Positions 58,317 to 64,000 of a DNA stretch of 64,000 nt are shown piece by piece (position 1 is the first letter of the stretch; every line of letters starts with the position of its first letter). The notes beneath the pieces were generated by a model. It saw nothing but the letters and a program-made list of their open reading frames with translations. It was not told the DNA's origin and made no database searches. The position numbers were made by a program, and so were the translations under genes. Origin of the DNA: Clostridiaceae bacterium. GTDB lineage: Bacteria > Bacillota > Clostridia > Lachnospirales > Lachnospiraceae. Location: contig CAJSZV010000006.1 in the NCBI GenBank assembly GCA_910574345.1, positions 177,850 through 241,849 on the forward strand, read 5' to 3'.

Positions 58317-58847
58317 ATGAGCATGGCACAGATTATAGAATTTCCGAGACAGGCACAGAGAATGAGCAATGCCTATCATAATTTGACAAGGCTGATTGAC
58401 GCTGCCGAGAGCGAAGCTACATTGGAGTTTTACATAGAGGCGTTGGTTGTCAGCCACGAAGAGGGGGAGCTGTATCCGGGAGAAGCGGAAAAGCTATCCG
58501 CACAGATCAGGCAGAAAGGCCGTGACCTGGCAAAGCCGGAAAAGAAAATGGTAATGGTACAGGAAGTTACTGGCCCCGGACTGTATATCTGGTGCCCTGA
58601 AATGGGAGAGGGCCAGCCGGAGTGCCAGATAAGGGCGAGAATCGGACACTATGGTACACATTATTACCTGGATACCCCGCTCGATCTGAAAGGCAGGGGA
58701 ATCACATTCATGGAAAAACATGAGGCAAAGAACCTGACGGCGAGCGGCCAGTTCATGGCGGGGTGGAACCGGTATAAAGCCACGGAGCGGGCTTTCAAAA
58801 AGCTCCAGGAACAATACAGCATATCCATGGAAAGTAACTTTGATTAA
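58317..58847 (+). CDS. Phage accessory protein
   Basis: 176 residues; GGAGGG upstream. Tandem ATG at 58317 and 58323. N-terminal helical half (about 1-80), C-terminal beta part with RARIGHYGTHYYLDTPLDLK and FMAGWNRYKATERAF. No family recognised. Confidence 0.6.
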   Translation: MSMAQIIEFPRQAQRMSNAYHNLTRLIDAAESEATLEFYIEALVVSHEEGELYPGEAEKLSAQIRQKGRDLAKPEKKMVMVQEVTGPGLYIWCPEMGEGQPECQIRARIGHYGTHYYLDTPLDLKGRGITFMEKHEAKNLTASGQFMAGWNRYKATERAFKKLQEQYSISMESNFD

Positions 58848-58892
58848 AAGCACACCGGCCGGAGGCGGTTTCCTCCGGAGAAAGAGGCAGGC

Positions 58893-59141
58893 ATGGAAAT
58901 AAAATGGAATATTACAAAATGGTGCAAGGCAATTACTGATTCTGGGAAAGACGAATATACGCACAGGGATGTATCGGGATTTGAACATAGCTTCAGACTT
59001 TTAGATGATGACGGGGAAGTTTACGCATATGGAAAATCCAATGCAATTTCGTTCGCCCCTTTGATTCAATATAGGAATGACTATGGATGTACTGAAATAC
59101 AGTACAAAAACAAGGAAACCGGCAAATACGAAACACTGTAG
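58893..59141 (+). CDS. Small phage protein
   Basis: 82 residues; GAGAAAGAGGCAGG before ATG 58893. Beta-rich with DVSGFEHSFRLLDDDGEVYA and a repeated aromatic pattern. No family recognised. Confidence 0.55.
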   Translation: MEIKWNITKWCKAITDSGKDEYTHRDVSGFEHSFRLLDDDGEVYAYGKSNAISFAPLIQYRNDYGCTEIQYKNKETGKYETL

Positions 59142-59150
59142 GAGGATAAT

Positions 59151-59351
59151 ATGCTGAAAAACGAAAAATTCTACGAGAAATCGGACATAGAGGATATGCT
59201 GCCGGAGGCAGAGGTCACGGAGCCTGGCAAGTATTGGGCAATCGGAGATAATGGCAGAGCCTACAGCGCAACATACACACTGAAATACGGTGGAGTTTTC
59301 TTTTTCTGTATCCCGGCCGCCGTAAAAATCCTGGGGTATGTACCGGCGTGA
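59151..59351 (+). CDS. Small phage protein
   Basis: 66 residues; AGGAGG before ATG 59151. Ends in a hydrophobic beta stretch (GGVFFFCIPAAVKILGY). Its last codons form part of the first hairpin of structured element B (59342-59357), so coding and RNA structure overlap here. Confidence 0.55.
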   Translation: MLKNEKFYEKSDIEDMLPEAEVTEPGKYWAIGDNGRAYSATYTLKYGGVFFFCIPAAVKILGYVPA

Positions 59352-59668
59352 GCCGGTGCCTCTAATGCGGGAATCAGGTCACAACCCCTGGGGAAGTCGC
59401 AGAGTGGAGGCAGCTCTTTTATAAGCATTGTCTATTTGGTTTTGGTCAACAAGTTTTCAGTCCGGTTTTTAATGAGAAAACGGGGCGGCGGTTCGAGCAG
59501 ACAACGCCTGAAAATGCTCATACTGGTCAGCAAGTTTTCAGGCTTTAGTGCGAAACCTGATAAGGGAGGTTCCCCCTGACATTCGAGAGAACAGGCGGAA
59601 AGTATGAAAGCCGCTCAATAAATTCATACCCAAATAGACAATTTTTATAAAAGGGCTGTCTGCCTAAA
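59342..59668 (+). ncRNA. Large structured non-coding element, copy B
   Basis: Matches copy A (814-1139). GNRA-loop hairpin ACCGGC 59342-59347, loop GTGA, GCCGGT 59352-59357: the stem bases differ from copy A entirely, but the hairpin and loop type are retained. Long-range helix: 59417-59425 with 59644-59652, and 59427-59439 with 59630-59642 (13 pairs). gcctgaaaa 59506-59514 pairs with ttttcaggc 59535-59543, or tcagg 59538-59542 with cctga 59556-59560. Between the copies, T-A at 1013/1031 becomes A-T at 59540/59558. Family not recognised. Confidence 0.72.
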
Positions 59669-59690
59669 AATAAGCCGAAAGGAGAATAAA

Positions 59691-59849
59691 GTGTCAGAAA
59701 AGGGAAAGAACATATTGCTGCGCCTGCACCAGACAGGAGGATGCGGGGCAACGGACGAATATTCCAAAGGCTGGGATGATGCCATAACAGAGGCAATCCG
59801 GATAGTGGAAGAGGAAATGGGAATAAGCATAGTGGAAGTATTGGACTAA
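59691..59849 (+). CDS. Small phage protein
   Basis: 52 residues from GTG 59691 after AAAGGAGAATAAA. Helical second half (DDAITEAIRIVEEEMGISIV). First gene after structured element B, in the position of 1162 after element A, but unrelated in sequence. Confidence 0.55.
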   Translation: MSEKGKNILLRLHQTGGCGATDEYSKGWDDAITEAIRIVEEEMGISIVEVLD

Positions 59850-59866
59850 AACAGGAGGGAAAATCT

Positions 59867-60472
59867 ATGAAGTATTACAGCACACAGCGGCCGATCACGC
59901 CTGGGAGTTATCCGAAGTCACCGTTTAATGAGGTTCTGCAGGTGTTCAACTTTGACGCCAGAACCTATTGCGAAGAGATAGGACGTGATGCCTGGGGATA
60001 TATTGAGTACAAATATCCTCTGCATCCGGATGATGTGGCAGATTATGAGCTTTCAGTTATCCCGTCCAAAATTAAGGAGGTCGTATTTGTCGGGCTGGAT
60101 GATTTTGGATGCCGTACATACAAGGACAAGGACGGTAGGATTTGGAAATATCCGGAGCCTGGGGAAATGCCGGAAGAGCGACACGACAGGTTACACGCCG
60201 CATCCAGTAACGCCATGGACGGAGAATCGGACGGCCCTATGGACTTAGATATGGACTACCGGATAAAAGAGGATTTCACTAAAAAATACTGGTGCGTGAC
60301 AACCTCTGTCAACAATAAAGGACGTGTGGTGGCAAACATAACAAATGTAATTGAAGCGGCCCAGAAACCGGAGAACTCGTTCACCAGCACGAGCCGGAGG
60401 GATGTTTACAATGACTGGTTTGAGAGCCAGGAGGAGGCAGAAAAATTTGTAGAGGAGGCTAAGAACGCATGA
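59867..60472 (+). CDS. Phage protein, longer paralog of 1675-2058
   Basis: 201 residues; AGGAGGG before ATG 59867. Ends match the 127-residue paralog (MKYYSTQRPITPG; CVTTSVN-KGRVVANITNVIEA; TSTSRRDVYNDWF). The extra part at about residues 55-125 (IKEVVFVGLDDFGCRTYKDK) is a separate small domain. Function unknown. Confidence 0.65.
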   Translation: MKYYSTQRPITPGSYPKSPFNEVLQVFNFDARTYCEEIGRDAWGYIEYKYPLHPDDVADYELSVIPSKIKEVVFVGLDDFGCRTYKDKDGRIWKYPEPGEMPEERHDRLHAASSNAMDGESDGPMDLDMDYRIKEDFTKKYWCVTTSVNNKGRVVANITNVIEAAQKPENSFTSTSRRDVYNDWFESQEEAEKFVEEAKNA

Positions 60473-60756
60473 GATTCAAGCATACAGAACAGACGGCAAA
60501 AGTCTACAATTCCATGATTAAGGAATATCGGGAAATATCGTGTGATAGCGACCTGGAACGTGTGGGGCTTTCCTATGACGATTACCACAGTTCCGATTTT
60601 GGTCTTTTCCTGGATATGCTGCGGTATGACGGTATAGGCCATACATCATCAAATGATGTGGCAGAGTGGGCGAAGCGCCACGGGTGCTTTGTCACCGAAG
60701 AGGAAAACAACTGGACGGTCAGATTACAGGAGGCAGAGGATGAAACTGGAAATTGA
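60469..60756 (+). CDS. Small phage protein
   Basis: 95 residues; start overlaps previous stop (ATGA). Contains YREISCDSDLERVGLSYDDY and NDVAEWAKRHGCFVTEE. No counterpart in the left block. Ends 17 bases inside the next gene. Confidence 0.55.
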   Translation: MRFKHTEQTAKVYNSMIKEYREISCDSDLERVGLSYDDYHSSDFGLFLDMLRYDGIGHTSSNDVAEWAKRHGCFVTEEENNWTVRLQEAEDETGN

Positions 60757-61273
60757 AGTAAAGAGGATCAGGGGGAGTGTCACCCAGGGAGAAGCGGCCG
60801 TATATGTGAACGGTGAAAAGGTGATACAGTTCGGAGACAGGATAGAGATTATCAAAGAGGGCCAGCCGTACTACAGTGAGAAGATAGGCGGCTGGGCCAG
60901 CGTAAAGCCGGATGCGGATTTCATCAAGGGCCTGTTGTGGCATCCGTTTGATGATATGTATCATTACAGCGATAAGGTGAAAGAAATCCTGGATGCAGAC
61001 ACGGAAAGGATGAAAGGTATGGATTGGAACATTGAAAAGACAGAGGGCATCCTGGAGGAAATAAGGGTGCGTGAGGGATTCAAAGAATTTCTGGCCATGG
61101 CCGTTCTGCGGTTCATGACAAAAGACTGGGGAGTGGTTGAGCCGGAGGACGCCGCCCATAATAACAAGAATCCGCAGGCGGCTATCGGCGCCTATATGTA
61201 CCAGGATGAAATAAAGGTATACATCAAAGCAGAGGGCGCACACCTGCGGGTGTTTCTCCCGGAAGAATGTTAG
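60740..61273 (+). CDS. Phage protein, paralog of 2055-2516
   Basis: 177 residues; GGAGG at 60729-60733. N-terminal half shared with 2055-2516 (MKLEIEVKRIRGSVTQGE, YVNGEKVIQFGDRIEII, KIGGWASVKPD, LLWHPFDDMYHY). C-terminal half different, with helices. Function unknown. Confidence 0.62.
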   Translation: MKLEIEVKRIRGSVTQGEAAVYVNGEKVIQFGDRIEIIKEGQPYYSEKIGGWASVKPDADFIKGLLWHPFDDMYHYSDKVKEILDADTERMKGMDWNIEKTEGILEEIRVREGFKEFLAMAVLRFMTKDWGVVEPEDAAHNNKNPQAAIGAYMYQDEIKVYIKAEGAHLRVFLPEEC

Positions 61274-61283
61274 GAGGCAAGGA

Positions 61284-61475
61284 ATGTTAGAACTTTTGAA
61301 ATTTGTATTGAGTGATTTTTGGATTTTCTGCGGAACCGTAGTTTTGATTTATGTTTCCGGGGAATCGGTGGCAATGGTCATTTCTGCAGCACTTGGACGC
61401 AATGTGAGTTTTTCTTTGATAAATATGCCTGGAAAGAAAAAAGAGGATAAAGGGGGAAATAACGGTGCTGTATAA
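61284..61475 (+). CDS. Small membrane protein
   Basis: 63 residues; GGAGGC before ATG 61284. One or two hydrophobic segments (FVLSDFWIFCGTVVLIYVSG and AMVISAALG), Lys-rich end. Stop overlaps the next GTG start. Confidence 0.55.
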   Translation: MLELLKFVLSDFWIFCGTVVLIYVSGESVAMVISAALGRNVSFSLINMPGKKKEDKGGNNGAV

Positions 61476-61782
61476 GCTGTTTTATCAGAGATACCGGAGG
61501 AAATATCAGAAAGCGAAACGTGCCGCCGACCGGCTCCGGGGTGTCAAGACGGCTTACAAGAAAGAAGTGGCAGCGCTCCGGAGGCGTGTAGCTCTTCTGG
61601 AGGACGGTTATGTGGTGGAGTGGTGCTCAAACTGCGATACCCAGATCACCATGCTTTGGAATGTAAAAGAGGACGGATGCCGGGCGTGTTGCCCGCATTG
61701 CGGGGAAGTGATGATGCTCTGCGATTCATGCCAGGGCGAATGTGATTACAATTACGGGAATGATACCTGTAAGGAAATGTAG
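61465..61782 (+). CDS. Zinc-ribbon protein with basic coiled N-terminus
   Basis: 105 residues from GTG 61465 after AAAGGGGG. N-terminal 45 residues are Arg/Lys-rich and helical (YRRKYQKAKRAADRLRGVKT). Then Cys pairs CSNC, CRACCPHC and CDSC, enough for one or two zinc sites. Probably nucleic-acid binding. Precedes the PAPS-family gene by 7 bases, as zinc-ribbon genes also do in the left block. Confidence 0.6.
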   Translation: MLYKLFYQRYRRKYQKAKRAADRLRGVKTAYKKEVAALRRRVALLEDGYVVEWCSNCDTQITMLWNVKEDGCRACCPHCGEVMMLCDSCQGECDYNYGNDTCKEM

Positions 61783-61789
61783 GTGAAAG

Positions 61790-63142
61790 ATGAAAGGACA
61801 GTTGAGCTTGTTTGATTCCGGATTCATAAAGGATGCAGACTGTACCAAAGATACTCCTGTAGTTTATGGAGTTCCGGACAAACCTGTATACGGAACCGGG
61901 CATATGATAAAGCCCAGGATTCCAGGCAGAACAGATACGGATCACATGAAGAGGATATTTTTACCTGAACTTTTCCCGCTGGAAGAATATGACCTTGTAG
62001 CCGTATTGCTGTCTGGCGGGAAAGACAGTATCGCTTGCTATTATAAGTTGCTGGAGCTGGGAGTGCCGAAAGATAAAATAGAGTTCTGGCACCATGACAT
62101 TGACGGAGGGCACCCGTGCCGCCGCATGGACTGGCGCTGTACCCATAATTATGTAAAATCCTTTGCGGCGGTAGAAAATGTACCGCTGCGGTTATCCTGG
62201 CGGGTAAATGGTTTCTTCGGAGAGCTCTACAGAGTCGGAGCCAGTGAACCGGTGGAATGGATGGAACCGGACACAGGGGAAGTCATGCAGTGTAAATTAT
62301 CCGCAAATTACCTAAAGTGCAAAAAGCTGAAAGAGCAGAGTGCGGACGAAATGGAGGAACTTTTAAAGCAGTATGGTTATCGCATGAAGTTCCCGGCAAA
62401 AACAGGGGATTTGAGCCGCAGGTGGTGTAGCGCTTATCTGAAAATAATGGTTGCCGACACTGTTATGAGCAATCTAAGCAGCCTGGGAAAACTGGAAGAG
62501 ATCGGAGGGAAAAGAGGAAAATTCCCGGCAAAAGGAGGAACGCATCAGGGGCGTTGGTGTAGCGGGAACCTGAAAGCGGCCGTCCAGGACAGCGTAACAT
62601 CTAACCTGGATAAAACCAGGCAAAACGTAAAAGTCCTCGTTGTATCTGGGGAACGCCGCGGGGAATCTGCCGGACGGTCAAAATACAATGAAATGGAGAT
62701 ACATAGAACAAATGCAGAGGCAAAGGCGCATAGGACGGTACACCAGTGGAGGCCGGTCATTGATTACTCTGAAAAGGATGTATGGGAAGTATTAAAAAGA
62801 CACCGGGTAAATCCGCACCCTTGCTACCGGTGTGGCTGGAACCGTTGCTCATGTGCCATGTGTATATTTTCAACGCCCACGCTCTTTGCTGGCATAAAGG
62901 AATTGTACCCGGAAGATTATGCACTTTTGAGACAGGATGAACAGATTTTAGGCTTTACCCTGGATAATAAGTGTGACCTGGATAGCTTTGTGGGAGACGC
63001 CAGATCATGTGTATACCATGGAGACGCCAGGGCCTTGCATTGCCTCCTGACCGGAGAGTACACCGTGGATGATGTTTTCGTATCCGGGAAATGGCTATAT
63101 CCGGCAGGCGCTTTCCATGGGGCAGAGGGCGGACCGTGTTAG
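61790..63142 (+). CDS. PAPS-reductase/DndC-family PP-loop protein, copy 2
   Basis: 450 residues, the same length as the 10375 copy and highly similar throughout. PP-loop SGGKDS at 75-80; the tandem FPAK/RWCS units; CYRCGWNRCSCAMC, one Cys more than copy 1 (CYRA there). N-terminus MKGQLSLFDS contains QLSLF, the canonical clamp-binding pentapeptide. Could feed a DNA-linked sulfur or nucleotide chemistry; no dndD/dndE is present. Confidence 0.85.
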   Translation: MKGQLSLFDSGFIKDADCTKDTPVVYGVPDKPVYGTGHMIKPRIPGRTDTDHMKRIFLPELFPLEEYDLVAVLLSGGKDSIACYYKLLELGVPKDKIEFWHHDIDGGHPCRRMDWRCTHNYVKSFAAVENVPLRLSWRVNGFFGELYRVGASEPVEWMEPDTGEVMQCKLSANYLKCKKLKEQSADEMEELLKQYGYRMKFPAKTGDLSRRWCSAYLKIMVADTVMSNLSSLGKLEEIGGKRGKFPAKGGTHQGRWCSGNLKAAVQDSVTSNLDKTRQNVKVLVVSGERRGESAGRSKYNEMEIHRTNAEAKAHRTVHQWRPVIDYSEKDVWEVLKRHRVNPHPCYRCGWNRCSCAMCIFSTPTLFAGIKELYPEDYALLRQDEQILGFTLDNKCDLDSFVGDARSCVYHGDARALHCLLTGEYTVDDVFVSGKWLYPAGAFHGAEGGPC

Positions 63143-63207
63143 CGGGATATTGACACGGAGCCAGAAAATAGTTAAAGTTAAAGGAGAAATACAAGGAGGC
63201 GTTCACT

Positions 63208-63531
63208 ATGAGAGCGGTTGATTCTATCGTAAAGTATATCGAGGGGCAGGGTATGACACAGGAAGAGGCGGCCGCAGTGGTCGGATGTAGCCGTCAGGCT
63301 TTGTGGGATAAGTTGAATAAGGGCAGTTCGAGATTCCACAAGATGTTGCCTATCTTTTCTGCCTTTGGCTTTGATTTGAATATCGTCCATGAGGACGGTA
63401 GCCCTGCTGAATTTGATATAGAAAAATTTACAGCGGCGGCATCCGGGGCCAGGAACATGTATTTTGATGATCTGGAAAACGTGATTGCTGCCATGGGATA
63501 TAGATTCGAGCTGGTGAAAAAAGCTGAATAG
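63208..63531 (+). CDS. HTH regulator
   Basis: 107 residues; AAGGAGG before ATG 63208. XRE-like HTH at about 13-40 (GMTQEEAAAVVGCSRQALWDKL), then a C-terminal half with FSAFGFDLNIVHEDGS and DLENVIAAMGYRFELV. Last gene before a terminator and the repeated promoter. Confidence 0.7.
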   Translation: MRAVDSIVKYIEGQGMTQEEAAAVVGCSRQALWDKLNKGSSRFHKMLPIFSAFGFDLNIVHEDGSPAEFDIEKFTAAASGARNMYFDDLENVIAAMGYRFELVKKAE

Positions 63532-63552
63532 ATGTATCTTACGGTCGGAGAG

Positions 63553-63578
63553 GCACCCTGAAAATGGGTGCTTTTTTG
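63553..63578 (+). terminator. Terminator after HTH gene
   Basis: GCACCC 63553-63558, 7-base loop, GGGTGC 63566-63571, TTTTTT. Clean rho-independent form. Confidence 0.82.
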
Positions 63579-63589
63579 TTGTAAAAAAA

Positions 63590-63686
63590 TATTCAAATTG
63601 CAAATATAATACTTGCAAAACGCAGAATAATGTGTTATGATATATATAGAAACGCAGAATACTAAACTCAACACAGGAGGATGCAC
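63590..63686 (+). promoter_or_regulatory. Operator-controlled promoter, copy 2 of a 97-bp perfect repeat
   Basis: Identical to 57751-57847 over 97 bases, up to the ribosome site and two bases before the start codon. TTGCAA 63613-63618, 17-base spacer, TATGAT 63636-63641, operator palindrome 63619-63636. Confidence 0.78.
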
Positions 63687-63687
63687 C

Positions 63688-63891
63688 ATGATAGGAACAT
63701 ACGAAATTACAGGGGAATGGTTCGGGAGACTTGAAGAAGTAGTTGACTATATCGAAGAAGAGGGATACGAAGTCCTTGAAAGCAACAGAGAATATATTTC
63801 CTTTGTAGACCCTGATGATGATTCGGAATATGTTGCTTATCTGGGCGGAACTGCAAGAACAATTTATATCAGCGAAATAAAGTCCAGCTAA
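63688..63891 (+). CDS. Small acidic phage protein
   Basis: 67 residues; ATG 63688 after the repeated leader. Begins MIGTYEITGEWFGRLEEVV with an acidic middle (VDPDDDSEY). No family recognised. Under the same repressed promoter type as 57848. Confidence 0.6.
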   Translation: MIGTYEITGEWFGRLEEVVDYIEEEGYEVLESNREYISFVDPDDDSEYVAYLGGTARTIYISEIKSS

Positions 63892-64000
63892 GAAATGTCA
63901 ATAGGTAAAATGAAAAATGTTTAAAAAGTTTTTTTCAAGCAGTTGATGTAAAAAAGGGTAACTTTAATAAGCCCACCCCTATGGAAATTTTCAAAATTCA
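63892..64000 (+). other. Right edge of window
   Basis: 109 bases, AT-rich, no gene or clear hairpin seen; window ends before the next feature. Confidence 0.4.

Noticed and set aside
57751..63686. 97-bp repeats as ends of a transposable element
   Set aside because: They are direct repeats that contain promoter and ribosome site, with no transposase between them.
1..64000. CRISPR arrays and tRNA genes
   Set aside because: No regularly spaced repeat array and no tRNA cloverleaf was found by eye in either strand.

Overview
The window reads as most of a temperate siphovirus genome, either a prophage or a circular phage contig cut inside its accessory region. The likely host is a gut Clostridia (Lachnospiraceae-like) bacterium. 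Grounds are near-universal AGGAGG-type ribosome binding sites, GTG/TTG starts, end-to-end gene overlaps, a large serine recombinase, and an A118/SPP1-type head module with a ReqiPepy6 Gp37-like tail protein. The host assignment is inference. No bacterial housekeeping gene and no tRNA was seen.

Layout. (1) 1-13.4 kb: a rightward accessory/early block of small genes, with an adenine methylase, SSB, a ParB-like protein, a PAPS-reductase-family protein and a large structured non-coding element (814-1139). (2) 13.4-16.2 kb: leftward serine recombinase, a small gene and an XRE repressor, with a divergent operator region. (3) 16.2-28.5 kb: rightward early genes: Cro-like regulators, a SleB-like hydrolase, RecT, RecE-like nuclease, DnaD-like initiator, DnaC-like loader, RusA, an HD protein, and an ArpU-like late regulator behind a ribosome-site-sequestering leader. 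(4) 28.5-33.2 kb: a candidate small RNA, an RHH protein, a HAD protein, three ParB-like proteins and a methyltransferase. (5) 33.2-52.6 kb: terminase, portal, head, connectors, tail, tape measure, baseplate and the variable tail-tip protein. (6) 52.4-54.4 kb: a diversity-generating retroelement (DGR: VR, hairpins, TR, reverse transcriptase). (7) 54.3-57.4 kb: XkdX, holin and endolysin. (8) 57.4-64 kb: a second accessory block paralogous to block 1, including a second copy of the structured element (59342-59668) and a second PAPS-family gene.

How it works together. The repressor probably binds AACGCAT-type palindromes placed in promoter spacers. The same site occurs in the early promoter (16071) and in two identical 97-bp promoter cassettes (57751, 63590), so accessory genes probably share lysogeny control. 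RecT/RecE-like/RusA/SSB give recombination, and the DnaD/DnaC pair gives replication with candidate iterons inside the initiator gene. The DGR diversifies the C-terminal lectin-like tip of the tail protein: all 15 TR/VR differences fall on the 20 template adenines and the other 83 positions are identical.

Most interesting: the DGR, which has no visible Avd gene, and the pair of about 320-nt structured elements, where compensatory base changes between the copies support a conserved RNA fold. I do not recognise this RNA class. Coordinates and pairings were worked out by eye from the sequence; no folding, homology or Rfam search was run.
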